Source: Desulfamplus sp. (GTDB lineage: Bacteria; Desulfobacterota; Desulfobacteria; Desulfobacterales; Desulfobacteraceae). From it: a stretch of 64,000 nt of DNA. Position 1 is the stretch's first letter, and each line of letters opens with the position of its first letter. The notes beneath the pieces were generated by a model, which saw only the letters and a list, made by a program, of their open reading frames with translations, was not told the DNA's origin and searched no databases. Position numbers and translations under genes: made by a program. The stretch covers positions 23,901-87,900 of the forward strand of contig JADFZJ010000008.1 in NCBI GenBank assembly GCA_015232555.1, in the 5' to 3' direction. Of the stretch, positions 46,329 to 56,295 are shown in pieces.

Positions 46329-47933
46329 ATGGAGAAGATTATAAAAATATTCAACACAGCAGGTCCAGTGAACCCTGAATACCACTATACGCTTGAGCCT
46401 CTCAGCCGCATAAGTCTTGAAGATATTGAGCTTTTAATTGAACAGAATAAATATTTTATCCTCCACGCCCCGCGTCAAACAGGGAAAACCTCATGCCTAT
46501 TGGATTTGATGGAGCATATCAACAATGGCGACCAATACAGGGCATTATATGTAAATATTGAGCCGGCTCAATCAGCTCGTGAAGATGTAAAAAGGGGGAT
46601 TAAGTCAGTATTAAGCTCAATAGCTTCACAGAGTGTTTATTTTCTCAATGATTCGTTTGTGCATGATAATTTTAACAAGATTATTGAGCAGAATGGGGAA
46701 GATAATGCTCTAAATGAGATATTAACTCAATGGTCAGCACAGAGCACAAAACCCATTATCCTGCTGATTGACGAAATTGATGCCTTGATTGGTGATACGT
46801 TGATTTCAGTGCTTCGCCAGATTAGAGCTGGTTACACCAAACGCCCAAAGCTCTTTCCGCAAACCATTATTCTCTGCGGAGTTCGTGATATTCGTGATTA
46901 CAGAATTCACTCATCAAAAGATAAGGAGATTATAACTGGCGGAAGTGCTTTTAACATCAAGGCAGAGTCTTTAAGGCTTGGCAGCTTTATTCAATCTGAA
47001 GTCTATACTCTGCTTGAACAGCACACAAAAGAGACAGGGCAAAAATTTGACATTAAAGCTAAAAAGCTGATTTGGGAATATACACAAGGTCAACCTTGGC
47101 TTGTAAATGCGTTAGGCTATGAGACCTGTTTTAGAACAAAAGAGCTAAGAGATAAGATACTCAAAAAAGAGCCGATTACAGAGGCGATGGTGATTCAGGC
47201 AAAAGAGGCTTTAATTATCAGAAGAGAGACTCATATTGATCAGCTTGCAGATAAACTAAGAGAGGAACGCGTCAAACGGGTAATAGAGCCTATTTTAAGT
47301 GGAACAGTGCTTTCAACATCTTTTCGGCATGACGATATTGAGTATGTTAGAGATATTGGTCTGATTGAACAAGATATGAATGGCGAAATACGACTGGCAA
47401 ACCGTATTTACCAAGAGGTTATTCCAAGAGAACTTGCGTGGAATATTCAATCTGGCATGACAGTTCAAAGAGTCTGGTATATTAAAGAAGATGGCACGAT
47501 TGACATTGATAAACTTCTGCGGGCATTTCAAGAGTTTTTCCGTGAACACTCAGAGCATTGGATTGAGCGTTTTCAATATAAAGAGGCAGGTCCCCAGCTT
47601 CTGCTTCAGGCATTTTTGCAGCGGATTGTCAACGGCGGCGGGCGGGTTGAAAGAGAGTATGGGCTTGGACGGATGCGGACTGATCTTTTGATTATTTGGA
47701 AGCATTCATCAGGTGTTCAGAAAGTGGTCATTGAGCTTAAACTTCTCTACAAATCTCTTGAAAAAACAATAGCAGAAGGTTTAACTCAAACTCTTGCATA
47801 TATGGACAGATGGGGAACTGATGACGGCAATCTGCTTATTTTTGACAGAACTAAAGACAAATCGTGGGAAGAGAAGATATTTTACAAAGAAGAGCAGATT
47901 GGAGTAAAAACTGTCAGGATTTATGGGATGTAA
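46329..47933 (+). CDS. AAA-family ATPase with C-terminal PD-(D/E)XK nuclease-like domain
   Basis: 534 residues. The N-terminal P-loop module has Walker A HAPRQTGKTS (near 48-57) and Walker B PIILLIDEIDALIG, with a sensor-like TIILCGVRDIRDYRIH. A winged-helix-like middle follows. The C-terminus has REYGLGRMRTDLLIIW and KVVIELKLLYKSLE, giving the E-D-ExK arrangement of a PD-(D/E)XK nuclease fold. Solitary genes of this layout are abundant in Desulfobacterota, cyanobacteria and Bacteroidota; a defence or mobile-element role is often suspected but unproven. GGAG lies about 5 nt before the ATG. A decayed paralogue lies at 5882-6173. Confidence 0.82.
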   Translation: MEKIIKIFNTAGPVNPEYHYTLEPLSRISLEDIELLIEQNKYFILHAPRQTGKTSCLLDLMEHINNGDQYRALYVNIEPAQSAREDVKRGIKSVLSSIASQSVYFLNDSFVHDNFNKIIEQNGEDNALNEILTQWSAQSTKPIILLIDEIDALIGDTLISVLRQIRAGYTKRPKLFPQTIILCGVRDIRDYRIHSSKDKEIITGGSAFNIKAESLRLGSFIQSEVYTLLEQHTKETGQKFDIKAKKLIWEYTQGQPWLVNALGYETCFRTKELRDKILKKEPITEAMVIQAKEALIIRRETHIDQLADKLREERVKRVIEPILSGTVLSTSFRHDDIEYVRDIGLIEQDMNGEIRLANRIYQEVIPRELAWNIQSGMTVQRVWYIKEDGTIDIDKLLRAFQEFFREHSEHWIERFQYKEAGPQLLLQAFLQRIVNGGGRVEREYGLGRMRTDLLIIWKHSSGVQKVVIELKLLYKSLEKTIAEGLTQTLAYMDRWGTDDGNLLIFDRTKDKSWEEKIFYKEEQIGVKTVRIYGM

Positions 47934-48108
47934 TTCCACCCTATGAAACAGAGATGTTATAATCCTTTTTTACTTGATAGATGATCTTCTTTAATATAAT
48001 CTTTTATTAAGATTAAAATTACTGTTTTTTAAACATTAAATATCATAATTACAAAGAGTTAAAAGATTAACTATAAATATACAATATGGTGCAAAAAAAC
48101 TGACTTCT

Positions 48109-49545
48109 ATGGAAAAGAATAAAAAATTACACTGGTTCATTAAGGTAATCAGATTAGTTATACCTATACTTATCATTGCTGCTGGTATCGCCTTTGCAAA
48201 ACATCTGTACGATACCAAGCCTGTTGCCAAAAGGATCAAGCCTGTTATTCCTCCCCCGCTTGTTGAGACTATTAGTCTTAAATCCATTGATCACGCTGTA
48301 GTTATCAATTCAATGGGCAAAGTTATCTCGTCCCAGACTATCTCTCTTAAGGCGAGAGTTGGAGGATTTGTTATTGAGACATCTCCTGAATTTATTCAGG
48401 GCGGTATTTATCGTAAGGGTGATGTAATGCTAAAACTTGATCCTAAGGATTTTGAACTTGTTTTAAAACAGCAGGAGGCTATGCTTCAGAAGGCTGAAGC
48501 GTCTTTAAAATTGGAGATGGGCAAACAAGAAGTTGCAAGAGCAGAGTTGAGGCTGATGCAGAACACATCAGGAAAACCGATAAATGATACCAATCTTGCA
48601 TTGAGAGTTCCGCATCTTGAACAGATAAAGGCAGAGATTGCATCAATAAAGGTAGATATTGAGAAAGCTCGTCTTAACATTGAAAGAACAACCGCTCATG
48701 CACCTTTCAATTGTATGGTTATTAGCACAAATGTTGAGATTGGTTCACAGATATCTTCTCAGGAGGCGTTAGCAACCCTTTCTGGCACTGACGAATACCG
48801 TATTGAGGCAACCGTTTCTGTTGATCATCTCAAATGGATTGATTTTCCCGCTAATTCTACACGGGGAAGCGATGTCGTTATAACAACAAACGATGGAGAA
48901 AAACATCATGGCGAAGTTATCAAGATGCTCGGCAGCTTGAGCGATAAAAGCAAACTTGCACGCATACTGATACGCGTTGAAGACCCTCTTTATTTAAAAA
49001 AAAATGGTGCTAAAAAAAGTAGAGAGTTAAGTCCGAAGAGTAAGGTAAATCAGGAGATATCGTCAAATCATAGTATCTCAAATCCTCTTTTAATAGACAG
49101 TTATGTTCAGGCTGATATTCAGGGCAAAACGATTGAAAATGTATTCTGTTTACCAAGGGCTGCTGTAAGAGATGGTAATAAAATATGGCTTGTGGAAAAT
49201 AGAAAAAACGGTCGAGATTTAGAGACAAAAAACAGTAACGACTCAGAAACAAACAACAGTAATGCTGAAGATAATTCTAAGAATCTCACTCTTGTGATAA
49301 AAAATATTGATCTGCTCTGGAAAGAGAGTGAGTCTGTTTATATCAAAGAAGGCGTAATGGCTGGAGATACTAAGGATGGCGTAGCAACTGGCGATATGCT
49401 TGTAGTATCTGATCTCTCTTCTCCTGCTCATGGTATGGCTGTCAAGATACGTGATGCCAATATAAAGGCAGATGCTGCCATCGGCAACAGCAACAAGAGC
49501 AAGAAGAATAAAAGTATCAACCATGAAAATAGTGAGCAAAAATGA
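48109..49545 (+). CDS. RND efflux periplasmic adaptor (membrane fusion protein)
   Basis: 478-residue adaptor joining an RND pump to an outer-membrane channel. One N-terminal membrane anchor (about 14-32). VISSQTISLKARVGGFVIET and YRKGDVMLKLDPKDFEL form the lipoyl half. A helical hairpin (about 120-190) follows, then ERTTAHAPFNCMVISTNVEI. The C-terminal part is unusually long and polar, with Asn/Ser/Lys-rich stretches (NGRDLETKNSNDSETNNSN). It overlaps the pump gene by 4 bp (ATGA). No TolC-type gene is adjacent, so the outer-membrane partner is encoded elsewhere. Confidence 0.9.
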   Translation: MEKNKKLHWFIKVIRLVIPILIIAAGIAFAKHLYDTKPVAKRIKPVIPPPLVETISLKSIDHAVVINSMGKVISSQTISLKARVGGFVIETSPEFIQGGIYRKGDVMLKLDPKDFELVLKQQEAMLQKAEASLKLEMGKQEVARAELRLMQNTSGKPINDTNLALRVPHLEQIKAEIASIKVDIEKARLNIERTTAHAPFNCMVISTNVEIGSQISSQEALATLSGTDEYRIEATVSVDHLKWIDFPANSTRGSDVVITTNDGEKHHGEVIKMLGSLSDKSKLARILIRVEDPLYLKKNGAKKSRELSPKSKVNQEISSNHSISNPLLIDSYVQADIQGKTIENVFCLPRAAVRDGNKIWLVENRKNGRDLETKNSNDSETNNSNAEDNSKNLTLVIKNIDLLWKESESVYIKEGVMAGDTKDGVATGDMLVVSDLSSPAHGMAVKIRDANIKADAAIGNSNKSKKNKSINHENSEQK

Positions 49546-52500
49546 GTATTGAAAAATATAAGGGTGCAATTCCATGGATGGCTGGTAACTCTGTTGCTGC
49601 TAATCTGCTTATGCTCTTCTTTCTTGTTGGAGGTTTTATTGTTGCAACCAATATCAGGCAGGAGGTTTTTCCCGAGTTTGAAATGGATATGGTCAATGTA
49701 TCTGTAGTCTATCCAGGTGCCAGCCCTGAAGAGGTAGAGCGGGGGATTATTCTTGCTATAGAAGAGGCTGTTCAAGGTGTTGATGGAGTTAAGGAGATTA
49801 ACTCTAAAGCATCTGAAGGAATGGCAATGGTTAATATTGAGGTTTTAGAAGGTACCGATACTAAAGTCTTTGCTCAAGATGTTGAGAGCGAAATCAGAGC
49901 AATTACATCTTTGCCTGACGAGGCAGAGACTCCTGTAGTTACTGTTGCCAACCGAAAACGGGAAGTTACAACTCATGCCATTTATGGTGATATTGAGCCG
50001 TCAGTGCTTCGAGAGATTGCTGAAGAGTTCAGAGATACTCTTATCCAAGATGCAGGTATTACTCAGGTTGAACTTCAAGGCATTCGTGATTACGAAATTC
50101 ATGTAGAGGTGTCACAGGAGAATTTGAGACGCTATGGTCTGACCATAAATGATGTTGCGTCAAGAATCAAAACTGCATCAATCGAACTACCAGGCGGAAG
50201 TATCAAAACCCGTGGGGGAGAGATATTGGTACGTATGAAGGAGCGGCGTGATTTTGCACGAGAATATGCAACAATTCCAGTGATTACACCTGATGACGGC
50301 TCAAACGTGCTGCTTGAAGATATTGCCACGATAACAGAGGGTTTTTCTGATTCCAATCAATATAGCACATTTAATGGTAAGCCAGCCATCATGGTTGAGG
50401 TATATCGTGTTGGAGATGAAAAACCGATTGAACTTGCAAAAACTGTAAGGGATAAGGTTGATCTATTCAAAACAGGACTTCCAGAAGGCGTTTTTCTCTC
50501 TTTGGTCAACGACAGTTCAGAAGTATTTGAGCAGAGAGCAACTCTTCTAATTAATAATGGACTATTCGGACTTGCTCTTGTTTTTATATCACTTGCCCTT
50601 TTTTTGGAAATCCGCCTCTCATTCTGGATATCAATGGGTATTCCAGTGTCTGTACTTGGTTCGTTTATATTCCTATCAACAACCGATTTTTCTATTAATA
50701 TGGTCTCTATGTTTGCATTTATTGTAACGCTTGGAATTGTTGTAGATGATGCTATTGTCGTAGGAGAGAGCATCTATTCCAAAAGAGAAAATGGAGATAG
50801 TGTTAATGCCTCTATTACAGGTACAATTGAGGTTGGAATACCAGTGGTGTTTAGTATTCTGACAAATATGATCGCTTTTATACCCATAATGTTTGTACCA
50901 GGAATGATGGGAAAATTTTACTGGATTATTCCAGTAGTTGTTATTTGTGTATTTATGGTTTCACTTGTGGAGAGCCTTTTTATTCTTCCGGCCCATTTAA
51001 GCCATCTAAGCAAACCTGGTAAAATAATGGCATGGATAAACTCCAAACAGCAATATGTAAGCAGAGGTCTTCTAAGGTTTGTTGAAAGATTTTATGGACC
51101 CTTTGTAGTATTTGCGGTTAAGAATCGTTATATTACAATTTCAATTGCCATAGCATTGCTTATTGCAGTTATCGGATATGTAAAGAGCGGGAGAATCACA
51201 ACCACCTTGATGCCAAGAGTTGAGTCAGATTATGCCTATGTAACAGCGACGCTTCCTTATGGCAGCTCTGACCAAGAGACAGCCGAGATTCTTAATATTA
51301 TCTCTGATGCTGCAAAAAAGGTTATTGCTGAAAATGGAGGAGAAAAACTATCACGCGGTTTTCATGCTAATGTTGAGAGTAATGTAATTGAGTCTGGTAT
51401 TATTCTTACATCCCCTGATATACGCCCCATATCAACCACAGAAGTTGTAGAAGCATGGAGAGAAACTGTAGGGGAGCTTGCTGGCTTGGAAGCTATCATC
51501 TTTGAATCTGATAGAGGAGGTCCAGGCTCAGGGGCAGGACTGACTATTGAACTTACACATCGCGATATTAATTCCCTAAAAGCTGCCAGCGAAAAATTGG
51601 CTGAGGAGCTTGCCTCATTTCCAGCCACAAAAGATATTGATGACGGCTCTGCTCGTGGAAAAGAGCAGTTTGACTTTAAAATGCTTCCTCAAGGTCTTGC
51701 CATGGGACTTGGTGCCCAAAATGTGGCAACTCAAGTAAGACACTCTTTTTATGGTGCTGAGGCTGTCAAGGTTCAAAGAGGCAGAAATGAGGTTACTATC
51801 AGAGTTCGTCTTCCTGAAAACGAGAGAATTTATGAGAACAGTCTTGATACATTGATTATCCACGCATCTGATGGAACAGAGGCTCTGCTTAGAGATATCG
51901 TTACTATGGAGCGGGGCAGAGCATATACAACCATTGAACGGAGAGAGGGCAGAAGGATTGGAACGGTATCTGCAAATGTGGTTCCACGAGATGAGACAGA
52001 CAGAATAATAACGGTGTTTAATGAAGAGATTATGCCACGCCTCCAGCAGCAGTTCCCCGGGCTTGAAAGTGCCATTCAGGGGCGACATGCTGATATGCGT
52101 GAAAGCACACAGAGTTTGATTTCAGGGCTTATGATGGCACTTTTAGCTATTTATGCACTATTGGCAGTACCATTTAAGAGCTATTTTCAGCCGATGATTA
52201 TAATGAGTGCAATCCCTTTTGGTATTGTGGGTGCTATCTTAGGTCATATCATGCTTGGTTATCCGCTATCTCTTATGAGCCTTTTTGGTCTTGTTGCCCT
52301 TTCTGGAGTTGTTGTTAATGACTCGCTTGTTATGGTCGATTTTGCAAACCGTAAAAGACGAGAAAGTCTCAGAAACTGGCCCCAAGATAAGAGGGACAAA
52401 GTGGATATAAACGGAGAAATTTATAGGAACGGAAAAAAAGAAGTCATCTCTGCTTTTGAGGCAATTACCCAGTCTGGCGTGCAGCGATTTAGACCAATCA

Positions 52501-52757
52501 TGCTAACTACTTTGACTACATTTGGAGGTCTTGCCCCTATGATATTTGAGACATCCCGACAAGCAAGATTCATGATTCCAATGGCAATATCTCTTGGTTT
52601 TGGAATCCTTTTTGCGACTGTTATTACCCTTGCCCTTGTCCCTTCACTTTACATGGTTATGGAAGATATTATGGCTATCTTTACAAATAAAGATGAGGCT
52701 GAACAGCTATCTGAATCACCCTATCTAAAGATGGAGCAAAAAGATGCAGCAGAGTAA
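49542..52757 (+). CDS. RND efflux pump permease (AcrB superfamily)
   Basis: 1,071-residue inner-membrane proton antiporter with about 12 membrane helices in two repeats. NVSVVYPGASPEEVERGIIL is the typical start of the porter domain. ALVFISLALFLEIRLSFWIS and VTLGIVVDDAIVVGESIYSK carry the helix-4 region with paired Asp. FGLVALSGVVVNDSLVMVDF is the second-repeat equivalent, and TTLTTFGGLAPMIFETSRQA ends it. Substrate range (drugs, bile salts, solvents) cannot be told. Translationally coupled to the adaptor upstream and, unusually, overlapping tyrA downstream by 14 bp. Confidence 0.93.
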   Translation: MSIEKYKGAIPWMAGNSVAANLLMLFFLVGGFIVATNIRQEVFPEFEMDMVNVSVVYPGASPEEVERGIILAIEEAVQGVDGVKEINSKASEGMAMVNIEVLEGTDTKVFAQDVESEIRAITSLPDEAETPVVTVANRKREVTTHAIYGDIEPSVLREIAEEFRDTLIQDAGITQVELQGIRDYEIHVEVSQENLRRYGLTINDVASRIKTASIELPGGSIKTRGGEILVRMKERRDFAREYATIPVITPDDGSNVLLEDIATITEGFSDSNQYSTFNGKPAIMVEVYRVGDEKPIELAKTVRDKVDLFKTGLPEGVFLSLVNDSSEVFEQRATLLINNGLFGLALVFISLALFLEIRLSFWISMGIPVSVLGSFIFLSTTDFSINMVSMFAFIVTLGIVVDDAIVVGESIYSKRENGDSVNASITGTIEVGIPVVFSILTNMIAFIPIMFVPGMMGKFYWIIPVVVICVFMVSLVESLFILPAHLSHLSKPGKIMAWINSKQQYVSRGLLRFVERFYGPFVVFAVKNRYITISIAIALLIAVIGYVKSGRITTTLMPRVESDYAYVTATLPYGSSDQETAEILNIISDAAKKVIAENGGEKLSRGFHANVESNVIESGIILTSPDIRPISTTEVVEAWRETVGELAGLEAIIFESDRGGPGSGAGLTIELTHRDINSLKAASEKLAEELASFPATKDIDDGSARGKEQFDFKMLPQGLAMGLGAQNVATQVRHSFYGAEAVKVQRGRNEVTIRVRLPENERIYENSLDTLIIHASDGTEALLRDIVTMERGRAYTTIERREGRRIGTVSANVVPRDETDRIITVFNEEIMPRLQQQFPGLESAIQGRHADMRESTQSLISGLMMALLAIYALLAVPFKSYFQPMIIMSAIPFGIVGAILGHIMLGYPLSLMSLFGLVALSGVVVNDSLVMVDFANRKRRESLRNWPQDKRDKVDINGEIYRNGKKEVISAFEAITQSGVQRFRPIMLTTLTTFGGLAPMIFETSRQARFMIPMAISLGFGILFATVITLALVPSLYMVMEDIMAIFTNKDEAEQLSESPYLKMEQKDAAE

Positions 52758-53904
52758 AATTGAGGGGGGAATAGAGAACACTTTTGAGTCAGAGATAAAA
52801 GAGCTGCGTGACAGGATAGATGATATTGATGAACAGATTCTGACACTGATTTCACAGAGATTTGCAGAGGTTCAAAAGGTTGTTGCTCTTAAAAAGAGAC
52901 ACAATATGCCTGTGTTTCACCCTGCACGGGAAGAGGATATGATTTCAAGACTGCGAGATAGTGCAAGAAAACGTCAGATGGATCCAGATTTTATAGAAGA
53001 GCTTTATCGAGTCATTTTAAGAAATTCGAGGCTTCACCAGACAGTAGAGATGAAACAACAGGGTATAAAACCTGGTTCAAAGGTGCTTATTGTAGGCGGT
53101 TATGGTCAGATGGGAAGCTATTTTGCATGGTTTTTCACAACATCAGGCTATGAAGTGAGGATATTGTCTGAAAATAACTGGGATAAGGTTGAGTCTCTTT
53201 GCATCGATATTGAACTTGCCCTTATATCCGTGCCAATTCATGTAACCCTTGAGACTGTTAGAAGAATCGCACCGTATTTGCCACCTGATGCCCTGCTCGC
53301 AGACATTACAAGTATAAAGACAGAGCCGCTCAATGAGATGATGAAAGTACATAAAGGTCCTGTTATAGGGCTGCATCCCCTTTTTGGTCCTACATGTTCA
53401 AGTCTTGATAAGCAGATTATAGCAGTAACGCCCGGCAAAAAGCCTGAACAGTACCAATGGCTGATTGATCAGTTGACATTATGGGGGGCAATCGTTGTAA
53501 ACTCTAATGCACAAGAACATGATGAGATTATGGATATTGTTCAAGGTTTAAGACACTTTGCAACGTTTTGTTTTGGGCAGTTTCTCTCAAGAAAAAAGAT
53601 TGAACTACACAGAACCCTTGAGTTTTCAAGCCCAATTTACAGGCTTGAGATGGGAATGGTAGGGAGACTATTTGCACAAGACAGCTCTCTTTATGCTGAA
53701 ATTGTCTTTGCAACCCCTTTAAGACGAAAATTACTCAAAGATTTTGTTCTCTCTCTTAACGAGCAGATTGCAATGCTCGACAATAACGATAAAGAGCTTT
53801 TTATTGAACGGTTTAGTGAAACTGCAAAATGGTTTGGAACTTTCAGTGAGCAGGCATTAAGAGAGAGCACATTCATCATAAATAAACTGATTGAAAGATT
53901 CTAA
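52744..53904 (+). CDS. tyrA: Chorismate mutase/prephenate dehydrogenase (T-protein)
   Basis: 386-residue bifunctional enzyme making 4-hydroxyphenylpyruvate for tyrosine. Chorismate mutase domain at residues 15-100 (ELRDRIDDIDEQILTLISQR, with later RLHQTVEMK). The NAD-binding dehydrogenase follows with VGGYGQMGSYFAWFFTTSGY and the active-site region IGLHPLFGPTCSS. The layout matches E. coli TyrA, where PLFGP is also conserved. GGAG lies 6 nt before the ATG, inside the RND gene (14-bp overlap), so it is coupled to efflux-pump translation. No other aromatic pathway gene is near. Confidence 0.9.
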   Translation: MQQSKIEGGIENTFESEIKELRDRIDDIDEQILTLISQRFAEVQKVVALKKRHNMPVFHPAREEDMISRLRDSARKRQMDPDFIEELYRVILRNSRLHQTVEMKQQGIKPGSKVLIVGGYGQMGSYFAWFFTTSGYEVRILSENNWDKVESLCIDIELALISVPIHVTLETVRRIAPYLPPDALLADITSIKTEPLNEMMKVHKGPVIGLHPLFGPTCSSLDKQIIAVTPGKKPEQYQWLIDQLTLWGAIVVNSNAQEHDEIMDIVQGLRHFATFCFGQFLSRKKIELHRTLEFSSPIYRLEMGMVGRLFAQDSSLYAEIVFATPLRRKLLKDFVLSLNEQIAMLDNNDKELFIERFSETAKWFGTFSEQALRESTFIINKLIERF

Positions 53905-54003
53905 AAGTTCATTTACAAAGAAGACGATAAAAAATTTAATAATATTATATTGTTCGTTGTGCTTATCAGGCTGCTACCATTACAAAAAAAGGAGTCAGAA
54001 ATT

Positions 54004-55257
54004 ATGATGTCAACTGTATATTTCACAGATTTCAAGGCAAATTCACGGGAAAATATTCCCGATAAAATTGAAAGGCTTCTTGAAGCTGCAGGTATTAAGG
54101 ATATTTTGTCAAAAGATGACCTTACAGCAATAAAGCTTCATTTTGGGGAGAGGGGTAATGTAGCATTTATAAGACCTCCTTACATCAGCAAAATAGTCAA
54201 GACAGTAAGAAAACACAAGGCTATCCCATTTCTGACAGATGCCAATACCCTTTATGCAGGCACAAGAAGCGACACCCCTTCTCATATTAAAACCGCAGTA
54301 GAAAACGGTTTCGCCTATTCAAGCATGGATGGTGCACCGATTATAATTGCAGATGGATTAAGAGGCAAAAGCGAAACTGCTGTTGAGGTCAATCTTAAAC
54401 ACTGCAAAGAGGTATATATTGGCAGTGAAATCATCTCTGCTGATGCTTTTATTTCAGTTGCCCATGTTAAAGGACATGAACTGTCAGGATTTGGCGGAAC
54501 ATTAAAAAATATAGGCATGGGCTGTGCATCAAGAAAGGGCAAACTTGATCAACACTCCAATGTAAGTCCTAAGATTAAAAAGAAAACATGTATAGGGTGT
54601 GGAAGCTGTGCTGCACACTGTCCTTCCCATGCCATCTCTCTTGACTACACAGATGATTCATCTTCTGACCATGCTGATTCATCAACAACTATTTCACTTG
54701 AATCCATAGAGTCTGCACCGCACTCTACATCTACCACTCTTGAGACAGTATCCCCTAAAAGTAAAAAAGCATCTAAAAAAGCGTCAATTAATCCTGAACT
54801 TTGCATTGGGTGCGGAGAGTGTATAATACGATGCCCAACATCATCAATAAATATACAGTGGAATCAGACTATTCCAGTATTTCTTGAGAAGATGATGGAG
54901 TATTCACTTGGAGTTCTAAAAAATAAACAGGACAAATCTTTTTTCGTCAATTTTATTATGGATATATCTCCTGCTTGTGACTGTATGCCATACAATGACA
55001 CCCCGATTGTAAGAGATATAGGGATTTTAGCATCAAAAGACCCTGTTGCTATTGATCAGGCATCTGTTGATCTTATCAATGCTGAGGCTGGACTTACAAA
55101 CTCCTGCCTTAAAAAAAATATCCTTCCAGGGGAGGATAAGTTTAAAGGGCTATATCCTGAAGTAAACTGGGAGAGACAGCTTGAATATGCAGAAGAGATA
55201 GGGCTTGGAAGTCGTAAATATCACCTTGAAAACATCAAAACCCTTACATGGCGATAA
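54004..55257 (+). CDS. DUF362 protein with two 4Fe-4S ferredoxin clusters
   Basis: About 417 residues. DUF362 core: AIKLHFGERGNVAFIRPPYI and SGFGGTLKNIGMGCASRKGK. Two clusters follow, CIGCGSCAAHCP and CIGCGECIIRCP. They are separated by about 60 residues rich in Ser, Thr and Asp (DDSSSDHADSSTTISLES), where relatives have a short linker. Family members are common in anaerobes; their redox role is unknown. AAAGGAG lies 9 nt before the ATG at 54004. An upstream frame from 53950 lacks a site. Soluble, no signal peptide. Confidence 0.87.
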   Translation: MMSTVYFTDFKANSRENIPDKIERLLEAAGIKDILSKDDLTAIKLHFGERGNVAFIRPPYISKIVKTVRKHKAIPFLTDANTLYAGTRSDTPSHIKTAVENGFAYSSMDGAPIIIADGLRGKSETAVEVNLKHCKEVYIGSEIISADAFISVAHVKGHELSGFGGTLKNIGMGCASRKGKLDQHSNVSPKIKKKTCIGCGSCAAHCPSHAISLDYTDDSSSDHADSSTTISLESIESAPHSTSTTLETVSPKSKKASKKASINPELCIGCGECIIRCPTSSINIQWNQTIPVFLEKMMEYSLGVLKNKQDKSFFVNFIMDISPACDCMPYNDTPIVRDIGILASKDPVAIDQASVDLINAEAGLTNSCLKKNILPGEDKFKGLYPEVNWERQLEYAEEIGLGSRKYHLENIKTLTWR

Positions 55258-55281
55258 CATTTAAATTCTGAAAGAGTCTCC

Positions 55282-56292
55282 ATGATGCAAAGTCATAGGC
55301 GTATAACGCAAACTTACAGACAAAAAGTATTAATTGTGGATGATGCGGTTGACAACATAAAGATATTTGTCAACCTGCTTAGAGACGATTATGATACTTT
55401 TTTTGCTAAAGATGGTAAAAGTGCACTCAAAATTGTCTTTGATATCATGCCAGATATTATCCTGCTTGATATTATCATGCCAGAAATGGATGGATACGAG
55501 GTGTGCAGACAACTCAAAAGTGATAGAAGAGTGGCTGATATTCCTGTTATTTTTATATCTGCTAAAAATCAGGTGGAGGATGAGACATTAGGGCTTGATC
55601 TTGGAGCAATTGACTATATTACCAAACCTGCAAGCCCTGCCATTCTAAAAGCAAGAGTGAGAAACCACCTGCAACTGAGCAATGCAATGAAAGAGCTAAG
55701 ACGCCTTTACAGCATGGCATTAGATGCAAGTCCGCTTACAGGACTGCCTGGCAACAACAGTATTGCCAAGCAGATAGAGTCAGCACTGTTTAATGAGGAA
55801 AAAATTTGTGTTGTCTATGCGGATCTTGATAATTTCAAGGCTTTTAATGACAAATATGGCTTTGCCAAGGGTGATGAGGTAATTCTCTTTACCAGCCGTG
55901 TGCTTGAGATGGGGTTAAAGGCAAACGGTGTGTTTGATTATTTTATAGGTCATATTGGCGGAGATGATTTTGTGTTTACCTCCCCTTTAGAAAATGCCCA
56001 TGATGTGGCTCAAAGTATAATGCTGCTCTTTGATGAAGGTATTATCGGCTTTTACACTCCCGAGGATGCTGCCAACAAATGTATTCTCTCTTTTAATAGA
56101 AAAGGAGAAAAGCAGGTATTTCCAATTATATCTGTCAGCATGGCAGGGGTAGATATCTCTGCTCCACACTACAAAAAATATATTCAGGTCAACGATGCCT
56201 TTTCAGAAGCCAAAAAAAAGGCAAAATCAATTCAGGGCAGCAGTTTTGTTATGGATCGAAGAAAACCTGTACAGACAAAAGGATTTATATAG
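55282..56292 (+). CDS. REC-GGDEF response regulator with degenerate active site
   Basis: 336 residues. Receiver (about 14-130): KVLIVDDAVDNIKIFVNLLR, phospho-Asp in PDIILLDIIMPEMDGYEV, switch Lys in DYITKPASP. The C-terminal GGDEF-type domain (about 150-325) has VYADLDNFKAFNDKYGFAKG, but the signature reads GGDDF where active cyclases have GG[DE]EF. It may therefore bind nucleotide without making cyclic di-GMP; this is inference. Start at the first of two adjacent ATGs. The gap to hisD downstream is 3 bp. Confidence 0.88.
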   Translation: MMQSHRRITQTYRQKVLIVDDAVDNIKIFVNLLRDDYDTFFAKDGKSALKIVFDIMPDIILLDIIMPEMDGYEVCRQLKSDRRVADIPVIFISAKNQVEDETLGLDLGAIDYITKPASPAILKARVRNHLQLSNAMKELRRLYSMALDASPLTGLPGNNSIAKQIESALFNEEKICVVYADLDNFKAFNDKYGFAKGDEVILFTSRVLEMGLKANGVFDYFIGHIGGDDFVFTSPLENAHDVAQSIMLLFDEGIIGFYTPEDAANKCILSFNRKGEKQVFPIISVSMAGVDISAPHYKKYIQVNDAFSEAKKKAKSIQGSSFVMDRRKPVQTKGFI

Positions 56293-56295
56293 AAA

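Noticed and set aside
46092..46385. 97-codon minus-strand frame upstream of the AAA-ATPase gene
   Set aside because: Covers the ATPase start and the leuS promoter region; Leu/Ile-rich translation of AT-rich DNA only.
51615..52088. 157-codon minus-strand frame inside the RND permease gene
   Set aside because: Antisense to a strongly conserved pump domain, no ribosome-binding site, no family resemblance.
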